From NCBI RefSeq assembly GCF_002878395.1, contig NC_061112.1:40564427-40628426 (forward strand): a stretch of 64,000 bases of DNA, given 5' to 3'. The translations under genes and the position numbers were made by a program. The first letter of the stretch is position 1. Each line of letters opens with the position of its first letter. Origin of the DNA: Capsicum annuum. Taxonomy: Eukaryota; Streptophyta; Magnoliopsida; Solanales; Solanaceae. The notes below the pieces were generated by a model. The model made no database searches. It was given only the letters and a program-made list of their open reading frames with translations, and was not told the DNA's origin. Positions 11,297 through 22,532 of this stretch are shown here, in pieces.

Positions 11297-13260
11297 ACAG
11301 ATTTCAAGTATCCTAGGGTGTCTATGAAGCCATGTCTAGTAGAGTCTTACAAAGTGGTACAGAAATGTTTGTACTTTTCTTCGAGAGGCTACAGGACATT
11401 TTAAAAATGTCTTATTTATTTCATACTCTAGATCATGCATTAAAGTTATTCTTTACTAAAGTTTTTTTGGTTTTGTTATTACTCCATAATTCTCCATCTA
11501 TGAATTTTCGAGGTAACATGAGTACTAGATCCCAATTCCTCCCAAGATGATGGTCTCAAATCTACTATCATTAACTTCAGAAGTCATACAAGGGGCTTGA
11601 GAGTAACTCGCTAGCTGTTATAAACTCCTTAAGTTGAAATCTTATGTCATCATCCGTGTGAATTGTACAGTTAAGATAGAATAAGATATGTATTCTGATT
11701 GCTCATTAACACTTCAATATAGGTAGTGCTTATGAGAGGAGATAGTATGAACCTAGATTGTTAAATGAAGTTTGCATTCGAGGGGTATTTCAACCAAAGT
11801 TTTACGATTCATATGTAGTACAACCTTTTTATAGTTAGAAGTATAGGTATAGAAGTGTAGTGGAAAGAAAGGTGGTGATGGAGATTGATTAATTGTATAT
11901 AGATTAACTTTTGCATACACATGTGTTAGTAGTGACATGAGATGTCTTTGTGTGTTAGTTTAAGGGTAATATAGGTGGTACAGGTTCTTTGGTGGAGGGT
12001 AGAGAAAGAGTTATTAGTTAAAGTAAATTGTTATTTTCTCGAAGTAGGAAAGGTATTTATTGTGTTAGAAAAGTATAGGTTATTAATAAAGTATTTGGTG
12101 GTTGTGTATTGTTAATTTAGGCTTCCCTTGGGGTTGTAAAAGGGGTTTAGTTGAAACTTATAGATCTATGAAAGTTATTTAAAGTATAGATGGGTAAATA
12201 GTAGTAATGTGTGGAAAGAGGATGTGCTAATGAATTTTAATAAGGTACATCATAGAGTTATGATCGATTATAGTTGTTATGAGGTTCTAGTGGACTAGTG
12301 TTTCTTGGTGTTTATTTTATAGCTTTCAAGCAAGAATAGTAAGTGAGGTTGGGTGGTTAATCATGCCTAGCACTAGACACTATGTTTGAACAGTAGATGA
12401 TCATCAAGGTAGAAATAATGATTGCTTGGTTAGTGATGCTAGTTATATGGAAGTTATCTAGTAGGCTTTAATAGTACATACAAGAGTTTAAGTTTGTTTA
12501 TTCATATTTAAGTATGATATTGTAGTTATGATGTAGAGGTGTACCCAAGGTGATATGGGGATTGAAATAGTTTCTAAGATTATTAAGTGTCATGTATGCT
12601 TAGATAATGCCCATGAGTTCTTAAGTGTGAATAAGGCTAGTCATATAGTATATGGTGGTAGTCTTAATGGCTATGTTAAGGAGCTATGGATAAATAATGT
12701 TGATCCTTTTGTTATGATTTGAGTTATTGAGGCCGATTATGTGTTGACTGAGGCGGGTATGTTTGTTAAGCTAATAGAGTGTAACTCTATTTTGATGAAT
12801 CTTGAAGTTAAGGGAAGTTAAGGGTGGTATGTATTAAGAGAGTGTCCAAGAATGAATTTAGTATTGTTTAGATATAGTTTGTACAGGTGAGTGAACATTC
12901 ATGTGCAGACCGTTAGAGTAAAGAAATTATGGTTCAGTCTCGGGGATATAGAGCAGACCCTTAAGCTTAGAATTCCAACTTTTATCAAAAGGGGAGATGG
13001 TCGAGTGAAGAACCAAATCAAGTTTTGAGAATTAGATTATGATACATGTCAATGAGAGTTGTGATAAGATAGTGATCCTTTCTTACTCTAGAGTATTCCT
13101 TGGACTTCAGTCACTATCACACCAAATTTATGTATTGTATGATAGATCCATGCCAAACACCAATTCTTATACATTTCATGCATATTCATGTTTATTCTCA
13201 GCTTCTAGTAAGTAAGTAACAACTTCACTCTATGATTTGAGTCATCCTATATAAATCAAT
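11297..13260 (+). other. Non-coding interior of B, left part
   Basis: The first ~250 bases resemble the leader that follows the primer site in the gypsy elements here (ccatgtctagtagagtctta is shared with E at about 27870). No gag follows, and the rest is AT-rich with stops in all frames. The short open frames 11332-11550 and 10637-10930 cross LTR or leader sequence and are not considered genes. Bases 13256-13260 (tcaat) are the left target site of solo LTR C. Confidence 0.65.
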
Positions 13261-13754
13261 TATAATACCCCACTCTTCTCCTAGTTCAAATTCATCTCTA
13301 AAACATCAAAGATCTTGCTTTAAATATGAATACATTTTATTCCATGTGAAATTTTTATGATTTTGGCTTTTTATCATGTGGGAAATTTAATAAGCTTTCC
13401 ATTGACACCAAATTCGTCCAAATTCGACACTCGGTATAAGAGTTAGAGCCAGTTTAGTGAGACAGTGTAACACCTGGTACTTTAGCACATCGCGGAGCTA
13501 GACAAAATGGCAATTGTAAAAATCCAGTGAGCCTCCACGATTCCACCACATCGTGGTGTCTTTCCAGTTCGTAACCAAGGTGGCGACGCAATTTCCACCG
13601 CATTGTGCCAAGGCTTAGTTTCCCAATTGTCTAATTTCCAGTAAGCCGACGTGGTTATGGCACATCGCGCCATCATGAAAAATTGGGATTTTTTTAGGTT
13701 CCATTATTTAATTCTAAGGACCATTTGGCAATTTTCCAAAGCCTATAATCAATC

Positions 13755-13763
13755 TATATAAGG
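13755..13763 (+). promoter_or_regulatory. TATA-like box in solo LTR C
   Basis: TATATAAGG lies about 500 bp from the LTR start, just downstream of the GC-rich U3 block. This is the usual relative position of the promoter in the LTRs of this window. Motif evidence only. Confidence 0.45.
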
Positions 13764-15059
13764 AATTTATACCCTAAACAATGAGAATATTTCATTCTTC
13801 ATCAATTTTTCCCCCAAATAAAAATATTTTCTCTCTCAAGAAGTCAAGAACCCTAGCCAAGGAAGCAAGTACAAGCCTAAGGATTTCTTCAAGAACTTTC
13901 AAGAAAGAGTCTTCTAAGGTATGCAGATATAGATTCTTGGGTTCCTTCCACCCAAGAAGTTCATGAATCCTTTTCTAAATTCAAAGATTTTATATTTATG
14001 AGTTTTCGTTATTCATGTGAATTGAAATTGAAGTTAATGTTATTAATGAGTTTTAATTAATGTTCTGATTACAAAGTTTCATGCTTTGATCCTAGTATGT
14101 GATATTCATGTGATGTTCATGATAAGCCCTCTTTAAGTTGCATGTTTGGTGATGTGTTTATGTCAATTAAGTTTAGAAATTTTGAATAACCAAAGCATGC
14201 TCCCCATATGTTTCATAAAATGCTTATGTGAAGAAATTAGAGCCATTATAGCATGTTGACTAGAAATCCCCAATTGTGTGTAAGTTCATGCATGCCAAGT
14301 GTTTGTTGAAAAGCCTTAGTGAATGAATTGGTACATGTTATCATGAAATTCCTCAATTATGTTCACTTCAATGCATGTAAAATGTCTGTTGTAAGACCTT
14401 GTTGAATGGAGTATGAGCCAGTAGCATGTCTCCCTATACTATTACTTGTTTATGATTTTCAAGTGCTTGAAGATGTGCTTTAATGATTGTAATGGTGAAT
14501 CAAAGTCCATGGTCATAATTATTTAAGATGTTATGTTTAACTTTTATGTTATCGAGTCCTAGGGGTATTTATACCCAACAAATTAGTTGTTGTCTAGAGC
14601 TATGTCATTTTTCACGATAGTCTCAGTCAAGCCACAATCCTTAGAACTCAATCAGTTACAGAATTCAGTACTCTCAGACAGTTACAGAAATTAAGAAATC
14701 TTAGTAATCCAAGTATAATTAGCATTCCAGCTTCGGTTTAGTACTCAACTAAGATCTTAGTAGTATTAAAGAATTTGGTTCAGACCTAAGTAACATTAAA
14801 GTAATCAATTCAGAACTCAGTATCATTCAATCAAATAATAAGATTCAGAAGTATTTCGTCTGTCTTCGAAATCAAGTGAACTCACCTTAACTTAGTTACT
14901 TAGTATGATCAGTAATAGATTTAGCTCAGTCTAAGTTCATTTAAGAATCAGTTTAAAGTCCTTCAATTGGGAGTAGTAACTAGGACCGAGCAAGTACAGG
15001 AATGACGACTTCCCCCATTAGAGAGGCAAAGTTGTTAGTAACAGTCCTTGAACTCCAAA

Positions 15060-15700
15060 ACTGCGTAGCCAGCGCAGGACTAGGAGTCACTCATTAGATT
15101 AAGGTTTGACTATCATACTGCCTTAGGGTTGACTTGTTTTTTAGGGTTGCCCATTAGAGAGGCTTGACCATAGCAGAGGTCTTTACCCGTGGCAAGGTAT
15201 TGATATCCTTCCATCTAAGGTTACAGTATCAATCTTCAGAGTAGAACTCAAAAATCAGGACTATCAGATACAATCACCCATCTCATTAAGGAACTTAGAT
15301 AGTTCCATAGATTCATGGACCTCCCGCAAGATTGGCCTGGTCTCACATAATGTTAATCAGTATCAATACTAACAGAGCCGGAGATCACTCATTAGATAGG
15401 CATGATCTCAAACTCAGTTCGTCATTTCTATTATTAATAGATTTAGAGACCTTTCACTAGATAGGTCTGATCTCAGATACAATCCTTTTTTATCATTATT
15501 AGTAAATTTAGAGATCATTCATTAGAAAGGTTTAATAACAGATTTAATCAATCGATAGTAGCAAACTCAGAACTCAGTAATTGATATGAGCAAATTCAGT
15601 ATCATCAGTTTTATAGATCAACTGCTAGAGAGGACCGATCTTAACTTCAGTACTCAGTTATTAATATCAGAAAAATCTATTGTTCAGTATCTCATTATTA
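15060..15700. repeat. Diverged short tandem-like repeats in solo LTR C
   Basis: The motif cattag(a/t)-(g/t)aggt-tgatctcag or close variants occurs at about 15090, 15145, 15385, 15450, 15515 and 15625. It alternates with tcagtaatt/atcagtaaa segments. Spacing is irregular, and this looks like an old, diverged tandem array. Confidence 0.45.
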
Positions 15701-16336
15701 GTAGTGAGTTCAGATGTTAGTAAAGCAGTATTCGAGTATTAGTATTTAGAGTCATGATGATTTCAGTTATGGTTTTTGCATTTATACATATGTCCTCATT
15801 CAGTACTCTCATGTTATTCAGTTAACCTATGTTCATGCATAAGCTCTTGCATTTAGCCTTACCTCATCTAGGAGACCATTACATTCAAAGTACTAACGCA
15901 TACTTTCCTCTTCTGTTATGGTGTCTTATACCTTAGGTTTAGAAACGTGAGATCCAAAGTACCCTTAGCAGTCTATACTCAGTCAATAGCAGTAGATGTA
16001 GTTGTGTGTCCTCTTTATTCGAAGATGATCCTTATTTTATTATGGCATTAGACTAAGTTTATTTTCAGTAGATGGAGTTAGTTTTGGATATATCCCATCA
16101 ACTCCATAGTTCAGACAAGTTTAGATGCTTTTTCAGATAGATATATGAGTATTCAATTTTCAATTTTGAGTATTTTTAGATATTTGAACCTTATGGGAAG
16201 TTTTTGCTAGTTTTTTGCATTTAATTCAGTATATTATGCACTGATCAATTACAGATATCAGAAAGGGTTAGCTTGTGGTCCCTCGGGGTTATGAGCACCG
16301 TGTGGAATTCTGGTTCAAGAAAATTTGGGCGTTACA

Positions 16337-18023
16337 TCTATGTACTCCAGTCTTATATTGAATAGCTCATGATAAGTATGAAATCATGTTTTAGAGTATT
16401 TCAAATCTTAGAACTCATGATACTAGTGAAATTCATATTATATCATATAGCTCCTCAGTTTAGATCTCTTTAATGAATCCATGCCTTTGACATTCTATTC
16501 CTCAAGCCTCAATTGAGTGTCCAAGTTATGCATAGTATTCCTTCATGCTTCAGGTCCTTATGCATTAGCCCTTTGGTGACCTCTTCTTTTTTAAGATAGT
16601 GGTTATGATACTGGATAAGCAATGGTTTAGATGAGAGAGAGTTGATGACTCTTATTGATAAAAAATATTTACGCATTTCTAAGGCCAAAGGATGAAGGAA
16701 TATTAAGGTAAATCTTTGGTATATGTCATAGTTAGTTGAGAATTGTGGGTATGTTATCTTAAGCATAGTGCAAGAAAGTTGTTGTTGATAGAGGTTTAGA
16801 GAATATGAGAAGTATGTCTTTATGGCTGGTCGCCTTGAAGTTCATATATGGTTATAATTATAATCTTGAATGTCATGTTAGGATGTAACTAGATGAATGC
16901 AATATGTGCTAGTGAATCCATAATAGGAGCTCCGAGTTAGTTACTGAAATGATAAGGCATGTTATTCTTAGGGGTAAGCTCTAAAAGAGTCATAGAAGAT
17001 TGAATAATGTGGTTTATACTAGTATTATGGTGTGTCGTGGTGTACCTTGTGATTTCAAGTTAGGCTTGATCATGGTGTGAGAATTTAGTTTAGTTTAGGC
17101 TTTAGTAGATGGATTTATCAATGTATATGAAAGAATTATAATTTGAATCAAATGAGTGGTATTTCAGGAAAATAGTATAGTTGAGGTAGTATTTGAGAAG
17201 TGTTCCTAAGCTTGAAAGTAAGAAGTTGCATTGCCTATGCTTAGTAATTCTATCCTAGCTTATAATTTATATGTTTATGTTCCATGCTATGGAGTTGTAT
17301 CAATATCTCGATTCCTTATTCAGATATCTTGTTCAGATCATGCCTAAAATTCTTTGCTTCATAATATTATTATTAGAATTTTTTAGAAAAGTGTTGGATA
17401 AATATTCCAATTGAGTATGGGCAGTCTGTATGGTCTAGTTCATAGAGCCTGCAATCCAGTTTAGCAATCAAGAAGATAAGCTCCTATTGATTTTCAACTT
17501 TTCATTTAGTCTTACTACCTGAAGTTTCACGAGTAAGGCCATTCCATGAGGTAAAATGTTTACATTCACGTAAATTATGAATTCAGCTAGGTTCATGCAT
17601 CATGCATCACTTTCAGATTTAGGTATTATGTCATGATTCAGCTCGTGAGTGTCCCATGCATCATCTCAGTCTTTCTTAGTATTTCATCCAAATTAGTATC
17701 CTTCGGGGGATGAACTATCCCAAGGGAGAGATTTTGTGATACCAAGAGTTTTCATGTCCTAAACCTCTCATCTTTTCTTCACGAAACTAGATCCAGCGTG
17801 AGGTAATGATTACTCATAAGTTGAATCTCTTGCTTCTATGTCAGCCTCATAACCATTCTCATGACATTGCATATATTATGAAATCAGTTCACTTCATGTA
17901 TCATGCTAAGTCTGAGTTACGCAGACATGTTCCAAGTCACCTTCCATGTCATGCATGTTGAAAATATGATCGTAGTTGCCTTAGTACTCTCAGTCTAATC
18001 AGTCTTATTTGAGGATGAATGCT
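16337..18023 (+). other. Non-coding interior of B, right part
   Basis: This is AT-rich sequence between solo LTR C and the polypurine tract, with no recognisable protein motif. Near the end, 17706-17745 carries a first polypurine-like signal (cccaagggagagatttt followed by tgtgatacc). About 290 bp further on comes the one that precedes the LTR. The same doubled arrangement is seen in element D. Confidence 0.6.
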
Positions 18024-18038
18024 CCCAAAGGGTAGATA
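18024..18038 (+). promoter_or_regulatory. Polypurine tract of B
   Basis: cccaaagggtagata directly precedes the 3' LTR start (TTAAATGACCCCG). It is preceded by gaggatgaatgctc, as in the other gypsy elements, where a gacgaatgatcc-type sequence precedes the tract. Confidence 0.75.
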
Positions 18039-20165
18039 TTAAATGACCCCGTAAGATCCTAGCCCAATCCAGCATACTATTGAATGTTAGAAGGGTCTAA
18101 GACTTTGAATATTTCACCAAGTGTTGTCACTTAGTCATTTCTAAAGCTCATAAACTTTGATGATTTTATTTTTGACCATCCCGGCCTTAGAACATCGATT
18201 TTAAAGTTGATTCATGATCGGGGGTGTCAAAGGTACGTCTCGAGTAAGTTTCGGAATTTTTAGACCAGTGTAAGGGCATGTTTGGAAGTCCAAAATATTA
18301 GCATCCCGCGATATAGAATGTGTCGCATGCTCCATTTTGGCGCTCCAGAGCCCATGGTGCACGCTTTATTCTAGTGCTCCAGAGCCCATGGCGCATGCTC
18401 CATAGAACGCTCCCTTATTTTCCATCTTTTGTTTTTGCATATTTATGGGAAATTGGGTCATTTTTCTTTAGCCAATCCCATCTAAAACACAAATTAAAGT
18501 CCCCAAGGAGCATTAGTTGCCCCATTATTCACGTTTTCTCTCCAAGAAAACCGTAACCTCCCCTCAAGAACACCAAGAACTACATTACTCCTTCCTCAAG
18601 GTATGCACGAATCTAAGTTCTCTAACCCAAGAAGTCAAAGGAAAGCATTCAAGAACATTCCCAAGGCTTCCAAGTCAAGCTTTTAATTTCAAATAAAACT
18701 AATTAAGGTATGTGGGGTTATGAAAAATGGTATCGTTTCACCCTTGTACCAAAATTGCATGATCTTATCCTTCTATTTACTTGTTTTGACTCAGGTTTCA
18801 TACCCATGTTTCTATATTCTTGAACCATATGACTATCATGAGATTTAAAGATCTACGTATATTAATAAGTGGTTATGTTTATGTTTTAAATTATGAGATT
18901 TATATTATCGATGAGATTGAACAATCTTGACTTGAGATTGTTGAAGTATTTCAAGATTTATATTGAGCATAAAGTTTTGTTGTGAATTGTCATGAGTTTA
19001 AAGCATGGGTTTTAAGCCCTAAATTTAAGTGTCAATATTTCAAGAAGATCATGCTCTTAAGTTTTATTTGATAAACTTATACCAAGAATGAGTTTGAGAT
19101 TTCAAGAAGACTATGCTCTTAGGTTTCTTTGATTGTTTTGATACCTAGATTTTATGAAAGATTGATCTTTTGATCCAAAGCAAAGATATGGAATCCACAT
19201 TAGTTTTTTTATAATAGTTTAAAGAAAAGAGAAGCATAACTGGTTTTCATTATAAACCCTTATGCTATTTTTAGGTAGATTTCCTACAGTATGAGCACTA
19301 AGTAATAAGGGAGTAGTATTTAGCACCAAGTTTGGTATATGCCCAAGGTCACATGCCCCAAAACTACGAGAGAACGTAGGTTCAAGTTATTCCCAATATA
19401 GATGAAGTTACAAAAAGTTATCACTTTAGATTAGGTCCTATTACAATGGTATCGGTTGGACGACCCTCCCCAACGTGCGCTTTTCCATATGGGGGATAAG
19501 ATGTTGGACACTGTGATAGCTCACATGGTGTATCTTAGTTAGAATAACCTCTATAGCACAGAATAAAAGAAAATCACTTAGAAATAAGTTTTAAAGCTCA
19601 CAAAGCTTACCATTATTCTTCACTACTCATGTTTACGATTTCACAGATTTGTTTATTCAAGGTCAAGGTAAGCCATTTATATTTAGCATGCAGTATTTGC
19701 AAAATCAATAATTACATTGAGTTAATGTAGGTACCAGTTGTAGCCCACACCTGATAATCAGACAGTGTACATCTTCCAGTCAGCAAGTGATAAGTCCTTT
19801 TGATTTGAGGTCTTGAGTTAATCATAGTTTGAATAGCATCTTATTTCCTTTATTCAGTCATATTGATTCGGGATAGCTAGGGGTCATGTCCTGCATACCT
19901 ATGGTTAATATTAGTAGAATCTTCATAGATAGTTAGTAGAGTTGATGTATTTGATTTTAGTTTTGTTTTTTATAACTAGAGTTGTAATCGTTTTAATAGT
20001 TTTTTTTGAAGATGTTCAGCTAAATACATTTTTTCTACTTATTTCTATCATATTTATGTATTTTATTCAGTTGCTCATGAGTTATGCTAGCACAAGGGTT
20101 AGCTTGGGATTACTTTTGGTCCAAGGCTCCATATAACGCCCAGGGGGTAGTCTAAGGATGTTACA
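18039..20165 (+). repeat. 3' LTR of B
   Basis: The LTR is 2127 bp. It starts TTAAATGACCCCG (decayed TGTAATGACC) after the polypurine tract and ends gatgttaca. Its first ~300 bp resemble the start of the D LTR read on the minus strand, including the agtgttg-cacttagtcatt and tttatttttgacc segments. A block with several gagcccatggygc motifs lies at 18300-18400. The 78-codon open frame at 18320-18556 lies within this LTR and is not a gene. Confidence 0.8.
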
Positions 20166-22516
20166 ATGCTAAGTGTTAGTAGACTCACCAAGAGACTAAA
20201 ATAATCTGAAAATTGATATACCTTAAAACATGATTAACCAACAAAAGCTGATTATCTAGTGAATCACTACATTGAGTTTCCTAAAAACTAAAATTTTGTA
20301 ATATAAGTATAACTGAAGCTAAAAAATAGTAAAACATAGATACTTTATGAATACTGGGTCTAAATCTATATGATGGACACTGAAATAACTTAAGGATCTG
20401 AATATTCAAATATACTGAGCACGAATGCATAAACACACAAAACCAAAAATAATATATACTAATTTGATTTGATTAACTTAATGACTGATAGCTTAGTACT
20501 AAATAACTGATGTTTGAATTCTGAATAACAGGTATTTATATACTGATTAACTGATAACTGTATGTTGATTAACTAATGTCTGAATACTGCTCATGTAAAA
20601 TTGCACATTACTTAGTCTGAATAACTGGACTAAAACTGAGTTACTATGTATATGAGATACGGACTAACTAAAGAACATAAAATAAATGAGAATGAATGCA
20701 TGAAAACTGTAAAATCTGAGAATGAAAGACTAAGTGTATATCTGTTATGTCATTAGGACAATTTGTAATTCTGAAAGACTAAAATTTGTATAACTAAATA
20801 TTTTAAAGTCAGTACATTTAGTTAAGCAAACTTGATCATAATATACACTAATTAATGACTAAACCTGTAGAAGGTATCATATAATCGACATGACCCAATC
20901 TGAGCTAATCGGGGTCAAACTTGTAACCCCAGTTGGAAGGGAGTCAGTACCGTGCCTCGAGTACTAACACTGGCTGTGTGGATCCACTAAATAGGTGTCC
21001 CAAAGAACTAATGAGTCACCATCAATTGGTAGGTGCTCTAATGAGATATGTATCACCCTCAACTGGAAAGTGAACACTTTGTCAACCCTTAACTGGCAGG
21101 TTGACATCTCTAACCTATGCTGGCTAGGTGGTTCTGAAACTCAGGGACTGCTGCTAAAGGTAAAACTTCTACTAGCAGGTGAGCACCCATTCCTGGGTTT
21201 GCTCGATGCTAAATCCTACCCCCAACTGAAAGACACTGAAATGCTAACTAGTGCATGCACTGATAACTGATAACTGTTAAGCTTAGGTCTTGGTATTATG
21301 GAAATAATAGTGCATATGGATTCTAGAGTAATTATGAACATATAAAATGATAATGCTCATCATGATTATGAATATCTGAGTATACTGATAAGATTCGTAG
21401 ATTAACTGTCTGAGTATTTAAAAATTAGAATTTATGTAAATCACATAGGTATCGAGTGTTCATAACCCACCAACTCTGAATGAGTATAAAATATGATATC
21501 AAACTTGAAATACTATGATAAATTATTATGGCTCAAAGACCCAAACATAGGCATTTCAACAAACTTTTGAAAATCTTAAACTAATACATGAGAATATCTT
21601 AAACATGAGAAAATAATAGGATTTCTTGGCTAAATTCATAACTGAGGGATTTATCCGGAATGAACCAAACATGACATGGAAATTGCAACATTAAAAACAT
21701 GATATGACTCATTCCACTTGAAAGCGCTTATAATCGTAACTTGAAATTGAATTAACAAGAGATTCATGGAGATAGCTGAACTTAAACATGTAAAACTCAT
21801 AATTTAAAGCCAAAAAGGTTTCTTGGACTCCATGGGGCAAAGCGGACCCATGTATGAACTCCCACATACCTTAATAGATGATTTCTTAAAGATTTCTTGA
21901 GGGTTTCTGGAACTTTAATCTTGAATACCTTGATTCATTATGAAATGGTTAGAGTTTGTTCTTAAGGAAAGAGAGGGTTTTTTTCTTAAGAAAATTTGTG
22001 AGAAAAAGGACCAATAATACTCCTTGGGAGCCCCAATTTGTGTTTATGGATGAAATAGGATGATAGTAAATGACCAACAATCCCCTTGGGCATTTAAATA
22101 AAAAGTTTGAATATGTAGGCACCGGGCAATATGGGCTCTAGATCGATGGGGTAAGCCCCGCACCGTGGGCTCTAATTCAGTGAACTAGACCGGGCTCCAC
22201 ATGCTTCATCGCAACTGACTGGATCAGGCGTCGTGAGCCTATCTTATTGGTACTACTATTTTTATTTTCCAAACATACCCCTACGTCGGTCCAAAAGTTT
22301 CGAAACTCACCCGAGACATACATTCAACACTCCTGAACATAAATAAACTCAAAAATAGACGTCCCAAGGTTGGGAAGGTCAAAAATAAAGTTAGCTAAGT
22401 TTAGGTGTCTTGGAAAATGACTAAGTCCCCAACACTTGGCAAAAATTCCAAGCTTAGGACCCCTTAAACAGGAAACTGAGAGTTGAATTAAGCTAAGACT
22501 TTTATGAGGTATTAAA
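20166..22516 (-). repeat. 3' LTR of D
   Basis: The minus-strand start is TTTAATACCTC after the polypurine tract. It contains the aggtatcat...cgacatg...gagctaatcggggtc block also found in the A and I LTRs. Repeated caactgg(c/a)aggt motifs lie at 21015-21190. The terminal ~60-90 bp with the gggaccacaa(g/a)ctaaccc block of A and I are absent, so the left end is truncated where it meets the LTR of B. A GC-richer block lies at 22110-22250. Confidence 0.72.
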
Positions 22517-22532
22517 ATATCTCTCCCTTGGG
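22517..22532 (-). promoter_or_regulatory. Polypurine tract of D
   Basis: Minus-strand CCCAAGGGAGAGATAT sits next to the LTR start. It is almost identical to the tract of element A. Confidence 0.8.

Larger units (their letters stand above)
13261..16336 (+). mobile_element. Solo LTR C (about 3.1 kb)
   Basis: The left edge is TATAATACCCC (a decayed TGTAATACCCC) and the right edge is gggcgttaca. The flanks are tcaat (13256-13260) and tctat (16337-16341), a 4-of-5 target duplication. Neither a primer site after the right edge nor a polypurine tract before the left edge is seen, so this is a solo LTR. A TATA-like tatataagg is at 13755-13763, followed by a leader with frequent ctcaag/caagaa. Bases 15000-15700 hold diverged copies of a cattaga-aggt-tgatctcag type motif. 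A GC-richer block lies at 13480-13680. Confidence 0.72.
10645..20165 (+). mobile_element. LTR retrotransposon B, 5' LTR truncated by element A, no recognisable gag-pol
   Basis: A partial 5' LTR (10645-11280) ends TTACA and is followed by a good primer site. A 3' LTR (18039-20165) is preceded by a polypurine tract. The LTR tails match: both contain ctactcatgt...acgatttcaca, ataatcagacagtgta/tg and cacaagggttagcttggga. The 6.75-kb interior contains solo LTR C, and the remaining ~3.7 kb shows no gag, protease, RT or integrase motif in any frame. Either coding was deleted, or this is a LARD-like non-autonomous derivative. The interior contains two polypurine-like signals about 300 bp apart. Confidence 0.75.

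Noticed and set aside
18320..18556. 78-codon open frame with a hydrophobic stretch
   Set aside because: It is inside the B 3' LTR and formed by repeated gagcccatgg motifs. No start context or domain.
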